Shown here: one piece after another, positions 8,621 through 17,264 of the stretch
Numbering within the stretch: the stretch's first letter is position 1
Layout of the letters: every line of letters begins with the position of its first letter
DNA from: Rhizobium sp. BK196
GTDB taxonomy: Bacteria; Pseudomonadota; Alphaproteobacteria; Rhizobiales; Rhizobiaceae
Length of the DNA stretch: 64,000 nucleotides
Assembly: GCF_014193255.1 (NCBI RefSeq)
Contig: NZ_JACHZB010000002.1
Location: 62,001-126,000, forward strand
Direction: 5' to 3'
Made by a program: the position numbers and the translations under genes
Notes under the pieces: generated by a model
Seen by the model: only the letters and a program-made list of their open reading frames with translations
The model's database searches: none
What the model was told of the DNA's origin: nothing

Positions 8621-9602
8621 CATCATGATCCTGACGGAGACGGAACTGCGCAAGGCGGTTCGTCTCGATCTTAACGCAGTCGATGTCGTCGAGGACGCCT
8701 TCAAGGCATTGGCGACGGGTGACGTTATCATGCCGCCGATCCTGTCGATGGCGATCCCTGCGGTCAACGGCGAGGTCGACGTGAAGACGGCGTATATTCC
8801 GGGTTTCGATGGTTTCGCCATCAAGGTGAGCCCGGGTTTCTTCGACAATCCGAAGATCGGCCTGCCGAGCCTCAACGGTCTGATGATCCTCTTCTCCGCC
8901 ACCACAGGTCTCGTCGAAGCGCTGCTATTGGACAATGGCTACCTGACGGACATCCGCACGGCGGCCGCCGGAGCCGTGGCCGCCCGCCATCTGGCGCCCG
9001 CGCAGGTCGAGACGGCCGGAGTGATGGGAACCGGCGTCCAGGCCCGCCTGCAAATTCAAGCGGCTCATCTCGTGCGCCCATTCGGCAGGGTTCTCGTTTG
9101 GGGCCGTGACCTGGCCAAGGCAGAAATCTGCGCCAGCGATATCGCCCGCACGCTCGGTATCGAGGCCATGGTCGAGGCAGATCCGGCGCGGCTGGTTGCC
9201 GAAAGCCAGCTGGTCGTCACGACCACGCCGTCGTTCCAGCCGATCCTGAAGGCTGAATGGTTGCATCCCGGCCTTCATATCACGGCGATGGGCTCCGATC
9301 AGTCGGAGAAGAACGAGATCGATCCGAAGGCGCTCGTTGCGGCGCACGCCTATATCTGCGACCGCGTCAGCCAGTGCGAGATCTTGGGCGAGCTCAGAAG
9401 CGCCGTCGCCGCCGGCCTCTGGCAGAAAGCAGCACCTGCCGAACTCGGCGCCGTGGCGAGCGGGCTCGCTGCCGGCCGCCTCAGCCAGGCGGATATCACC
9501 ATCTGCGATCTCACCGGCACCGGCGCGCAGGACACCGCGATCGCAACCTTTGCCCGCCGGCTGTGTGCTGCAGCCGCCGCCGGAACGGTGATGGAGGTCT
9601 GA
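8610..9602 (+). CDS. eutC: ornithine cyclodeaminase-like protein EutC
   Basis: This 330-residue member of the ornithine cyclodeaminase/mu-crystallin family has an NAD(P)-binding Rossmann core around TAGVMGTGVQARLQIQAA and the substrate-side stretch FAIKVSPGFFDNP. It is the regular companion of EutB in ectoine/hydroxyectoine clusters, with an unproven reaction. The start overlaps the eutB end by 11 bases, so expression is tightly linked. The alternative, genuine ornithine cyclodeaminase, is less likely given the context. Confidence 0.87.
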   Translation: MAHDIMILTETELRKAVRLDLNAVDVVEDAFKALATGDVIMPPILSMAIPAVNGEVDVKTAYIPGFDGFAIKVSPGFFDNPKIGLPSLNGLMILFSATTGLVEALLLDNGYLTDIRTAAAGAVAARHLAPAQVETAGVMGTGVQARLQIQAAHLVRPFGRVLVWGRDLAKAEICASDIARTLGIEAMVEADPARLVAESQLVVTTTPSFQPILKAEWLHPGLHITAMGSDQSEKNEIDPKALVAAHAYICDRVSQCEILGELRSAVAAGLWQKAAPAELGAVASGLAAGRLSQADITICDLTGTGAQDTAIATFARRLCAAAAAGTVMEV

Positions 9603-9641
9603 GGTGGTCTTGATCACGCCTTCCTGTTGCGGCACATCGCC

Positions 9642-10154
9642 ATGCTGAAGCTCGACAGCCGCGACATCGAGATTCTCAAGGTGCTCTCGCGGGAAGCGCG
9701 CATCTCCAAGGCGGAGCTTGCAAGCCGTATCAACCTCTCACCGAGCCCCTGTTGGGAGCGGCTGAACCGGCTGGAAAAGGCGGGCATCATTCGTAGCTAT
9801 CGGGCTGACATCAGCCTGAAGCCGATAGCCGCAAGCGTTACCGTCTTCGTGACCGTCGAACTGGAACGACATCGATCGCAGGCTTTCCAAATGTTCGAGC
9901 GCACCGTCAAGACAAGGGAGGAGATCGTCGGTTGCTGGGCGATCGGCGGTGGGTTCGATTATCTGCTGCAGATCGTTAGCCGCGATGTCGACAGCTATCA
10001 GCGGCTGATGGATACGCTCCTGGACGAGCCGCTGGGGCTTGCGCGCTATTACAGCTACATCGTCACCAAGCCGGTCAAGGAGCAGGCACCATTGCCCTTC
10101 GATCTGTTGCTTGCGGAATGGACAGACGAAAACGCCGGCGCGGGTGGCGAATAG
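9642..10154 (+). CDS. doeX: AsnC/Lrp family regulator (DoeX-like)
   Basis: This 170-residue Lrp/AsnC regulator has an N-terminal helix-turn-helix (RISKAELASRINLSPSPCWE, about 18-45) and a C-terminal RAM ligand-sensing domain (about 65-155). The ATG at 9642 was preferred over a TTG 15 bases earlier because MLKLDSRDIEILKVL is the normal Lrp beginning. An asnC gene (doeX) accompanies ectoine degradation genes in Halomonas and other bacteria. Here it lies inside the operon after eutC, giving the locus two regulators (FadR-type GntR and AsnC). Confidence 0.83.
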   Translation: MLKLDSRDIEILKVLSREARISKAELASRINLSPSPCWERLNRLEKAGIIRSYRADISLKPIAASVTVFVTVELERHRSQAFQMFERTVKTREEIVGCWAIGGGFDYLLQIVSRDVDSYQRLMDTLLDEPLGLARYYSYIVTKPVKEQAPLPFDLLLAEWTDENAGAGGE

Positions 10155-10249
10155 AGATGCTCTCTCTGCCGGCGAGGCCGCCAGAAGAGACTTCGTCTGC
10201 GGCTCATGCGCGACATTGGAGCCGCAGAAAACGCAGCAAGAGACAGATC

Positions 10250-11734
10250 ATGACCCATTCCGCCGACGTTGCGAAATCGCCTCTCACGGGCTTCGACGAT
10301 AACCGACTGATCCGGCAGTTTTCCTATATCGGCGGACGCTGGATGGCTTCTGCCGGCAACAGGACCTTCGCGGTGACCGATCCTGCGACCGGCGCATGGC
10401 TTGGTGACGTGGCCAGCCTGTCGGCGCAGGAAAGCGCTGCGGCGGTCGATGCGGCCGCACGCGCCTTTCCGGCCTGGGCCCGCGCGCTGCCCCAGGAGCG
10501 CTCGCGTCTTCTGCGGCGCTGGTTCGAGCTCATCCTGGCGCATCGACGGGATCTCGCCCGCCTGATGGTTGTCGAACAGGGCAAGCCGATCTCCGAGGCA
10601 AAGGGCGAGATCGACTACGCGGCCTCTTTCGTGGAGTATTATGCCGAACAGGCCAAACGGCCCGATATTACTGGCGTGACGTCTCATCTGCCCGATGCGG
10701 AGATGGAGGTCTGGCTGGAGCCGGTCGGTGTTGCAGCGCTTGTCACGCCCTGGAACTTTCCGTCCGCGATGCTGACCCGAAAGGCAGCGGCAGCGCTTGC
10801 GGCGGGCTGCGCCGTCGTCGCTCATCCGAGCCACGAGACACCCTATTCGGCACTGGCCTTGGCGGAACTCGCCGAACGGGCGGGCTTGCCGGCAGGTGTC
10901 TTCAATGTCGTCACAGGGGATGCCGCAACTGTGGTCGAACCCTGGCTCGTCGATCCGCGCGTGCGAGCTCTCTCCTTCACCGGCTCGACGGAAATCGGAC
11001 GGCTGCTCTACGCCCGCTCGGCTGGCACGGTCAAACGCCTGGTGCTGGAACTCGGCGGTCACGCCCCTTTCCTCGTCTTTGCCGATGCCGATATGGACAA
11101 GGCGGTCGACGAGGCGGTCAAGGCGAAGTTCGCAACGTCAGGTCAGGACTGTCTGGCCGCCAATCGCTTCCTGGTGGAACGCCCCGTCTATGGTGAATTC
11201 TGCCGCCGGTTCACCGAGCGCGTCGGCGCCTTGACGGTCGGAGCGGGCCTCGACGACCCCGACATCGGCCCGCTGATGAATGCCCGCGCAATCGCCAAGC
11301 TGGAGGAGCAGGTGGCCGATGCGCTGCAGGCCGGCGCACGCCTGCTGACGGGTGGCAGACGGCATGACAAGGGACCGCTCTTCTTTGAGCCAACGGTGCT
11401 TGCCGACGTGCCGGACGGAGCATCGATCATGCGGGAGGAGACATTTGGCCCGGTGGCAGCCGTTGCGCCCTTCGACACCGAGGAAGAGGCGCTGCAGCGC
11501 GCCAACGATACCGAATATGGCCTGGTCGCCTACCTGCACACCAGCGATCCGCGACGGATCTACAGGGCAAGCCGGGCGCTGCAATATGGGATGGTCGCCG
11601 TGAACCGGACGAAAGTCACGGGCGCCCCTATCCCCTTCGGCGGAATGAAACAGTCTGGAATCGGCCGCGAAGGCGCTCTGCATGGAATGCACGCTTTCAT
11701 GGACATGAAATATGTCTGCCGCGACTGGGCATAA
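10250..11734 (+). CDS. doeC: NAD(P)-dependent aldehyde dehydrogenase, probable aspartate-semialdehyde dehydrogenase DoeC
   Basis: This 494-residue aldehyde dehydrogenase superfamily protein of the succinate-semialdehyde type has a catalytic Glu in VLELGGHAP and a catalytic Cys in SGQDCLAANR. The coenzyme loop FTGSTEIGR is also present. In ectoine degradation DoeC oxidises L-aspartate-beta-semialdehyde to aspartate, and the adjacent aminotransferase would supply that substrate. The ATG at 10250 was chosen because the sequence upstream of it is not conserved ALDH sequence. It could also act on succinate semialdehyde. Confidence 0.85.
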   Translation: MTHSADVAKSPLTGFDDNRLIRQFSYIGGRWMASAGNRTFAVTDPATGAWLGDVASLSAQESAAAVDAAARAFPAWARALPQERSRLLRRWFELILAHRRDLARLMVVEQGKPISEAKGEIDYAASFVEYYAEQAKRPDITGVTSHLPDAEMEVWLEPVGVAALVTPWNFPSAMLTRKAAAALAAGCAVVAHPSHETPYSALALAELAERAGLPAGVFNVVTGDAATVVEPWLVDPRVRALSFTGSTEIGRLLYARSAGTVKRLVLELGGHAPFLVFADADMDKAVDEAVKAKFATSGQDCLAANRFLVERPVYGEFCRRFTERVGALTVGAGLDDPDIGPLMNARAIAKLEEQVADALQAGARLLTGGRRHDKGPLFFEPTVLADVPDGASIMREETFGPVAAVAPFDTEEEALQRANDTEYGLVAYLHTSDPRRIYRASRALQYGMVAVNRTKVTGAPIPFGGMKQSGIGREGALHGMHAFMDMKYVCRDWA

Positions 11735-11752
11735 CAGCAAAGGAACGAATTG

Positions 11753-13123
11753 ATGCTCACCAATGACCAGCTCGACAAGTGGGACCGCGAGAACTTTTTC
11801 CATCCCTCGACCCATCTTGCCCAACATGCCCGCGGCGAGAGTCCCAACCGTATCGTGACCGGCGGTTCGGGCGTTTACATCGAAGATCGCGACGGCAATC
11901 GGCTGCTCGATGCCTTTGCCGGGCTCTATTGCGTCAATGTCGGCTACGGACGCAGCGAGATCGCGGATGCCATCGCCGCCCAGGCAAAGGAACTCGCCTA
12001 TTATCACGCCTATGTCGGTCACGGCACGGAGGCCTCGATCACGCTCGCAAGAATGATCGTCGAGCGCGCGCCGAAGAACATGTCGAAGGTCTATTTCGGG
12101 CTCGGCGGTTCCGACGCCAACGAAACCAACATCAAGCTGGTCTGGTATTACAACAATATCCTTGGCCGACCGGAAAAGAAAAAGATCATCTCGCGCTGGC
12201 GCGGCTATCACGGCTCCGGACTGATGACTGGCTCTCTCACCGGTCTTGAACTCTTTCACAAGAAGTTCGACCTGCCGCTGTCGCAGGTCATTCACACCGA
12301 GGCACCCTATTACTATCGCAGGCCTGATATGGCCATGAGCGAGGCACAGTTTTCGGCCCATTGCGCGGCGGAGCTGGAGGCGTTGATCGAGCGCGAAGGG
12401 GCCGACACCATTGCGGCCTTCATCGGCGAACCCGTGCTCGGCACCGGCGGCATCGTTCCGCCGCCGGCCGGTTACTGGGAGGCGATACAGAAGGTGCTCC
12501 GCAAGCACGACATCCTTTTGATCGCAGACGAGGTCGTCACCGCGTTTGGACGGCTTGGCAGCATGTTCGGTTCTCATCACTACGGGCTCGAAGCCGACAT
12601 CATCACCATCGCCAAAGGCCTGACCTCGGCCTATGCCCCGCTTTCAGGTTCGATCGTCTCGGATAAGGTCTGGAAAGTGCTCGAAAGAGGGACGGACGAG
12701 AACGGTCCGATCGGCCACGGATGGACCTATTCCGCCCATCCGATCTGCGCGGCAGCGGGCGTTGCCAATCTTGAACTCATCGACAAGCTCGATCTCGTCA
12801 CCAATGCCGGCAAGGTCGGCGGCTATTTCCGCAAGGCCATGGCAGAGGCCGTCGGCGACCACGCCCATGTCGGCGAGGTCCGCGGCGAGGGCATGCTCTG
12901 CGCCATCGAATTCGTCGAGGAGCGCGACAATCGCCGTTTCTTCGACCCTTCGAAAAAGATCGGTCCGCAGATCGCTGCCGCCCTCCTCAAGCAGGGCGTC
13001 ATCGGCCGTGCCATGCCGCAGGGCGATATCCTCGGCTTCGCGCCGCCGCTTTGCCTGAGCGATAAGGAGGCGGATGCGATCGTCGCGGCCACCGTGAAAG
13101 CGGTCAGCGCGGTCGTGGGCTAG
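11753..13123 (+). CDS. doeD: class III aminotransferase, probable diaminobutyrate transaminase DoeD
   Basis: This 456-residue PLP class III aminotransferase has the PLP-phosphate Asp in LLIADEVVTAFGR and the Schiff-base lysine in ITIAKGLTSAYAPL. It is inferred to transaminate L-2,4-diaminobutyrate to aspartate semialdehyde, the step before DoeC. The ATG at 11753 lies 8 bases after AAAGGAAC; a TTG directly before it is possible but unlikely. It is the last gene of the rightward ectoine operon, and a weak hairpin follows the stop. Omega-amino acid or putrescine transamination is the main alternative. Confidence 0.85.
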   Translation: MLTNDQLDKWDRENFFHPSTHLAQHARGESPNRIVTGGSGVYIEDRDGNRLLDAFAGLYCVNVGYGRSEIADAIAAQAKELAYYHAYVGHGTEASITLARMIVERAPKNMSKVYFGLGGSDANETNIKLVWYYNNILGRPEKKKIISRWRGYHGSGLMTGSLTGLELFHKKFDLPLSQVIHTEAPYYYRRPDMAMSEAQFSAHCAAELEALIEREGADTIAAFIGEPVLGTGGIVPPPAGYWEAIQKVLRKHDILLIADEVVTAFGRLGSMFGSHHYGLEADIITIAKGLTSAYAPLSGSIVSDKVWKVLERGTDENGPIGHGWTYSAHPICAAAGVANLELIDKLDLVTNAGKVGGYFRKAMAEAVGDHAHVGEVRGEGMLCAIEFVEERDNRRFFDPSKKIGPQIAAALLKQGVIGRAMPQGDILGFAPPLCLSDKEADAIVAATVKAVSAVVG

Positions 13124-13133
13124 AAAGAGCCCA
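13116..13133 (+). terminator. possible terminator hairpin after doeD
   Basis: TGGGCT-AGAAAG-AGCCCA forms a 6-bp stem that spans the doeD stop codon. No T-tract follows, so termination here is only a possibility. Confidence 0.3.
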
Positions 13134-13267
13134 TGCGGCGGCCGGCAGTGAATAAGCCATCGTCGCGAGCTCCTCACTGATCAAGGTCCTCGCGCGCAAG
13201 GAACACCTCCTCGACTGTATTTGCCCTCTGCTGCGTATCGAATCGCCGCAGCAGGGGCCACGAGTTC

Positions 13268-13573
13268 TCAGATCCCTGACCCGTCGAGCTGTTGGGCGTC
13301 GTCGCCTTCCCAGGGAGAGGGCATCGAAGTGCGAGTGAGATTGGCTGACGGCATCGGCATCCAGCACTTCAATTCCGGTTCGGCATATTCGATGATGTGT
13401 CCGGGCGAGGAATCAGAGGCGCGCCAGCCTTCTCCAGCGTACTGGTCGCCATTCGACCAGTACGCGAGATCGACTTCTGCCGGCCCTTGTTCGGACGCGC
13501 GGATCGTGACCAGAATCCGACTACCGTCTTTCGGCGCGCTCGCCATGTGGCGCCAGCCGTCTTGCTCGTCCAT
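13268..13573 (-). CDS. small conserved hypothetical protein
   Basis: This 101-residue protein starts MDEQDGWRHMASAPKDGSRI and contains a central aromatic segment (DLAYWSNGDQYAGEGW) and a WMPMP motif. The HMASAPKDG...W..MP pattern recalls the small W-x-P-M-P proteins (DUF551-like) common in rhizobia and phages, function unknown. A GGAGG lies 6 bases before the ATG, which supports expression. It is soluble by composition, with no signal or membrane segment. It stands alone between the ectoine operon and the desaturase gene. Confidence 0.6.
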   Translation of the reverse strand: MDEQDGWRHMASAPKDGSRILVTIRASEQGPAEVDLAYWSNGDQYAGEGWRASDSSPGHIIEYAEPELKCWMPMPSANLTRTSMPSPWEGDDAQQLDGSGI

Positions 13574-13909
13574 CGTGTCCTCCTGCCTTGCCGTCAGGTT
13601 GCAACTGTCGCCTCACCATCGAAAGCGGTCAACTCAAACTTTGCAGAACCGTCCTCTGTCGGGGTTGTCGCGCCCACGTGCAGAAATCGACAGCGCCACG
13701 CAATGCCGCTGGCAAACCTCCGTCCACAGCTTGACCACATCGTTCCGCGAGGCAGGTGACGCAAGCGATTGCCGATCGTCCTGATCGATGGCATGACTGG
13801 CGCAAATGCCGGGCCGACGGCGTTTCCGGATCGATCCATGCAGCGACAGCCGCGGACGATCCGGGCAGGAATTGGGCGATTGGCTCGAAACCGGAGCTCT
13901 TGAGGGAAC
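13574..13909. other. 336-base intergenic region, no recognised gene
   Basis: This stretch lies between the small hypothetical (leftward) and the desaturase-like gene (rightward) and should hold both promoters. Short open frames exist on both strands, but none has a recognisable product or ribosome-binding site. Confidence 0.4.
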
Positions 13910-14836
13910 ATGACATCGATGTCGAAAGCCGCCGCAGCCGTAAAAGGTGCTCTTACCTACCTGTCCTGGCCTCTGGTGTTTTTCTCCGGCCTGACGGGCG
14001 CTTATTTCGCTTTCGCCAATGAACAGCCATTGGTCGCTTTTTCGGCCGTCTATGCGGCCGCAGTTATCCTGCTCTTCCTCCTCGAGCGCATCATTCCCTA
14101 CGAGCAGCGCTGGCTCGAGGCGGATGGCGAGACGGCCAACGATATCGCCCACACGGTCCTGACCAAGGGGCTGGTACAGTTGGCGGCACTTTCGGCAGCG
14201 ATCTTTCCGATGCTTGCCGCCGGACTGCTGCAGCCCCTTGCCGCCATGCAGTTCAGTCTCTGGCCGTCATCCTGGCCGATGATCCTCCAGGCAACGCTTG
14301 CCGTCATCATCGCCGAGTTCGGCCTCTACTGGGCGCACCGCATCGCCCATGAACGGCTGTTCTTCTGGCGCTTCCATGCCCTGCATCACAGCGTCACCCG
14401 CCTCTGGGTCATCAATACCGGCCGTTTCCACGTCATCGATTCCCTGTTCAAGATCGCGTTGAGCCAGATCCCGCTCTACCTGCTCGGTGCTCCGCTGCAG
14501 GTCTTCTGGTGGCTTGGTGCGGTCACCGCCTTCATCGGCATCCTGACGCACTGCAACGTCGACATGCGGACGGGCCTTTTCGACCTCGTCTTCTCGACGC
14601 CCCGGCTTCACCGATGGCACCATTCGAAGGATCTGCGCGAGGGCAATACCAATTACGGCGAGAATGTCGTGCTGTTCGACCAGCTGTTCGGCACCTATTT
14701 CAATCCCGACCGCCCCTCCTCGACCGATATCGGCATCAAGGGCCAGATCGCTCCCGGCTTCGTCCGCCAATTGACGCAGCCGTTCACCAAGGATGGTGTG
14801 CGCCAGATCCTTGGTCTTAAACCCAACCGGGGTTGA
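13910..14836 (+). CDS. sterol desaturase / fatty acid hydroxylase family membrane protein
   Basis: This 308-residue integral membrane di-iron oxygenase-type protein has about five hydrophobic segments. The histidine clusters of the family are HRIAH, HALHH and HRWHH, all present; the first two sit near residues 143-163 and the third near 236-240. Family members hydroxylate or desaturate lipids or carotenoids at the membrane; the substrate here is unknown. It appears monocistronic. A second in-frame ATG 9 bases downstream is also plausible as the start. Confidence 0.83.
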   Translation: MTSMSKAAAAVKGALTYLSWPLVFFSGLTGAYFAFANEQPLVAFSAVYAAAVILLFLLERIIPYEQRWLEADGETANDIAHTVLTKGLVQLAALSAAIFPMLAAGLLQPLAAMQFSLWPSSWPMILQATLAVIIAEFGLYWAHRIAHERLFFWRFHALHHSVTRLWVINTGRFHVIDSLFKIALSQIPLYLLGAPLQVFWWLGAVTAFIGILTHCNVDMRTGLFDLVFSTPRLHRWHHSKDLREGNTNYGENVVLFDQLFGTYFNPDRPSSTDIGIKGQIAPGFVRQLTQPFTKDGVRQILGLKPNRG

Positions 14837-14912
14837 GACCCGGCCCGTCATCATTTCATGACAATCCGCCCGTAAGAGCCTGCAAACCTCGACGGGAACG
14901 GACAGGACGACG

Positions 14913-15977
14913 ATGACGACGTTGAAACAGGTTGCGCTTAGGGCAGGATGTTCGATGGCGACGGCAAGCCGCGTGCTGAACCTCAGCGGCCCGGTCAGTC
15001 AGGCGGCAGCGCTTCGCGTGCGCCGCGCTGCAGCCGAAGTCGGCTATCGCGCAGCCGCCCCCTCTGCCCGCAATGGCCGCCGGCCTGTGATCGGCGTGCT
15101 GGTGCCGAGTGTGACCAATCCGGTGTTCGCTTCGTCCCTCTCAGGCATCCAGAACCGCATGCTGGTCGCCGGCCACAGCGTTCTCATCGCGCAGTCGAAC
15201 TACGATCCTGACCAGGAGGCCAATGCGGTGGCAGGGCTTCTCGGTGAGCGGCCGACCGGGCTGATCCTGACGGTCTGCAATGGTGAGACAAGCCCGGCAC
15301 TGGCGCAGGACCTGCCGCCGACCGTGCTGCTCGGCAGCTCTCCGACGGCCCGATATCCGGCAGCCGTGACCGTCAACAATTATGCGGCCGGTTGCCGGCT
15401 GACCGAGCATCTCTTGTCCATGGGGCACCGGCGCATCCTCTATGTCTCGGGTAGCTTCAGGGCTTCGGACCGCGCGCTTTTGCGTTACCGCGGCTATCTG
15501 CAGACGATGGAGGCAGCGGGCGTACCCCCGTTCGAGGCCGTAGAGGTCCCGTTCGTCAACGGCTATGACCAGATGGATCTCGGCCAGGCCTTGCGGACAT
15601 TTTCCCCGACCGCCATTATCGGCTCCAATGACCTGATTGCGCTCGGCGTCATCGGTGCGATCAATCGTGAAGGCTTGCGTGTGTCGGACGATATCTCCGT
15701 TGCCGGCTTTGACGGTATCGCGATCGGCAAGCTCATCAACCCGACGCTAACCTCGATCGAAATGCCCGATCTCAGCATGGGCGCGACGGCGGCATCGCTG
15801 CTGCTCGATATCGTCGAAAACGATGCGCCGCTGCGGCATCTGGAACTGTCGCATACCCTGCGCCTCGGTGGCACGGTGCGCAACCTCCTGAATGAGGAAA
15901 CCGCCACACCTATTGGACGCGGCGGTTCCGATCGAAACCGCGGGCCGCTTGAGCCCGCGTATCATTCCAGGAATTAG
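14913..15977 (+). CDS. LacI family transcriptional regulator
   Basis: This 354-residue protein has an N-terminal LacI helix-turn-helix (TLKQVALRAGCSMATASRVL, residues 3-22) and a hinge, followed by a periplasmic-binding-like effector domain (about 60-335). It is convergent with the leftward ABC operon and overlaps the binding-protein gene by 3 bases. The last 25 residues (from about 330) are low in conservation signals and contain the operon's terminator hairpin. A LacI-type operator half a kilobase beyond the far end of that operon suggests it controls the operon from its promoter at about 21.1 kb. Confidence 0.88.
   Translation: MTTLKQVALRAGCSMATASRVLNLSGPVSQAAALRVRRAAAEVGYRAAAPSARNGRRPVIGVLVPSVTNPVFASSLSGIQNRMLVAGHSVLIAQSNYDPDQEANAVAGLLGERPTGLILTVCNGETSPALAQDLPPTVLLGSSPTARYPAAVTVNNYAAGCRLTEHLLSMGHRRILYVSGSFRASDRALLRYRGYLQTMEAAGVPPFEAVEVPFVNGYDQMDLGQALRTFSPTAIIGSNDLIALGVIGAINREGLRVSDDISVAGFDGIAIGKLINPTLTSIEMPDLSMGATAASLLLDIVENDAPLRHLELSHTLRLGGTVRNLLNEETATPIGRGGSDRNRGPLEPAYHSRN
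15939..15959 (-). terminator. terminator hairpin for the leftward ABC operon, inside lacI-type gene end
   Basis: CGCGGGC-CGCTTGA-GCCCGCG gives a perfect 7-bp stem with a 7-base loop. It begins 15 bases past the stop of the leftward binding-protein gene and is followed, in that direction, by GGTTTCG. It lies wholly inside the 3' coding end of the convergent regulator gene. Confidence 0.5.
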
Positions 15978-17239
15978 CTGCGCGGCAGCATGCTCTCGAC
16001 GTCGGCGGCTGCGTCGTCGAGCGCTTCCTTCGGCTCGGCCGAGCCATCGACGATGCGCGACAGGTTGTCGACGATCGTCTGGGTGACTTTGACGCCGTTG
16101 GTGCCGGGGAAGGCATACCATGGGATCATGCGCGGCATCTGGCTGAGACCGGCCTGGAAGAGCGGGTTCTTCTTGTAGAAGTCGCCGAGATATTCAGCGG
16201 ACTTTGCGGCAAGTTCGTTGTTCGGCACGTAGCCGGTGCCGGGAACGACGACGGAAGCGCCATAGGGGCCGGCGGCGAACTTGGCGAACTTCCAGGCAGC
16301 GTCCTGCTTGGCCGGATCCTTGGCGAGGATGACGACGGCGTTGCCGCCGGTCGGCAGGTGACCCTTTTCAGGATCGATGAGCGGGATCTGGGCGGTGCGC
16401 AGGTCGAACTTGGCGCCGACATTCTTGATCGTGTTGACGAGCGCGCCTGTTGTCTGGAACTCGAAGCCGACCTTGCCGGCTGCAAAGGCCTGTTCGCCCG
16501 CTGCCTTGGTGAAAACAGGCATGCCGCCTTCCTTGACGAAGCGGCTGATCAGTTCGACAACCTTCTGGCCCTCGGGACCGTTGAAGGCAACCTTCTGCTC
16601 GTCGTCGCTCAGCATCTTGCCGCCGGCGCCGAAGAGGAGGGCCGAAAACATCCAGTCGTCGCCCTGCCAGCGGAAGTCCATGCCATCGACGCCGTTGCCG
16701 AGCGCCTTGATCTTGCCGGCGAGCGCGATCACTTCGTCCCAGGTTTTCGGCGGGGTGTCGGGATTGCCGCCGGCCGCCTTCACGAGATCGGCATTGTAAT
16801 ACATGATCGGATTGGAGGTGGCGAAAGCGAGGCCAACCTGCTTGCCCTTGACCTGGGCAAGCTTCAGGATCGTGTCCGAGAAGCCCTGCTCGGCCATGTT
16901 GCCTTCCTTCTGGACCAGCGGCGTCATGTCGACGGCGACATCGCGCTCGTTCAGCATGCGCAGGCGGTTGAGGCCGATGAAGGTGACGTCGGGCATTTCA
17001 GAAGTGCCGGCCTGGCGCAGGATCAGTTGGATGCCGTCTTCATAGGTTGCCGAGGGAGCGGCGAACTGGATCTTGATATCGGGGTTTTCTTCCATAAACT
17101 TCTTCGAGATCGTGTCCATCACGTCCTTGAAGAAGCCCGGCATCGGGTAATGGATCGTCAGCGTGGTTTCGGCGTGGGCCGGCAGGGCTGCCGCCACGGA
17201 CAGAGCCGCTGCTGCGAGGAACTGGGTGAAATGCTTCAT
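15974..17239 (-). CDS. ABC transporter substrate-binding protein, family 1 (UgpB-like)
   Basis: This 421-residue periplasmic binding protein of the sugar/glycerol-3-phosphate type (family 1) has a Sec signal of about 23 residues ending ALPAHA. It is the last gene of a five-gene operon with a phosphodiesterase, ATPase and two permeases. The companion phosphodiesterase suggests a phosphorylated ligand such as glycerol 3-phosphate or a glycerophosphodiester; this is inference from context. A sugar ligand remains possible because a LacI regulator is attached. Confidence 0.85.
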   Translation of the reverse strand: MKHFTQFLAAAALSVAAALPAHAETTLTIHYPMPGFFKDVMDTISKKFMEENPDIKIQFAAPSATYEDGIQLILRQAGTSEMPDVTFIGLNRLRMLNERDVAVDMTPLVQKEGNMAEQGFSDTILKLAQVKGKQVGLAFATSNPIMYYNADLVKAAGGNPDTPPKTWDEVIALAGKIKALGNGVDGMDFRWQGDDWMFSALLFGAGGKMLSDDEQKVAFNGPEGQKVVELISRFVKEGGMPVFTKAAGEQAFAAGKVGFEFQTTGALVNTIKNVGAKFDLRTAQIPLIDPEKGHLPTGGNAVVILAKDPAKQDAAWKFAKFAAGPYGASVVVPGTGYVPNNELAAKSAEYLGDFYKKNPLFQAGLSQMPRMIPWYAFPGTNGVKVTQTIVDNLSRIVDGSAEPKEALDDAAADVESMLPRS

Positions 17240-17264
17240 CGCTCGTTCTCCTGGGTTCAGCCGG

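Noticed and set aside
7514..8935. A 473-codon leftward frame antisense to eutB and eutC
   Set aside because: It is a shadow frame typical of high-GC genes, with no recognisable product.
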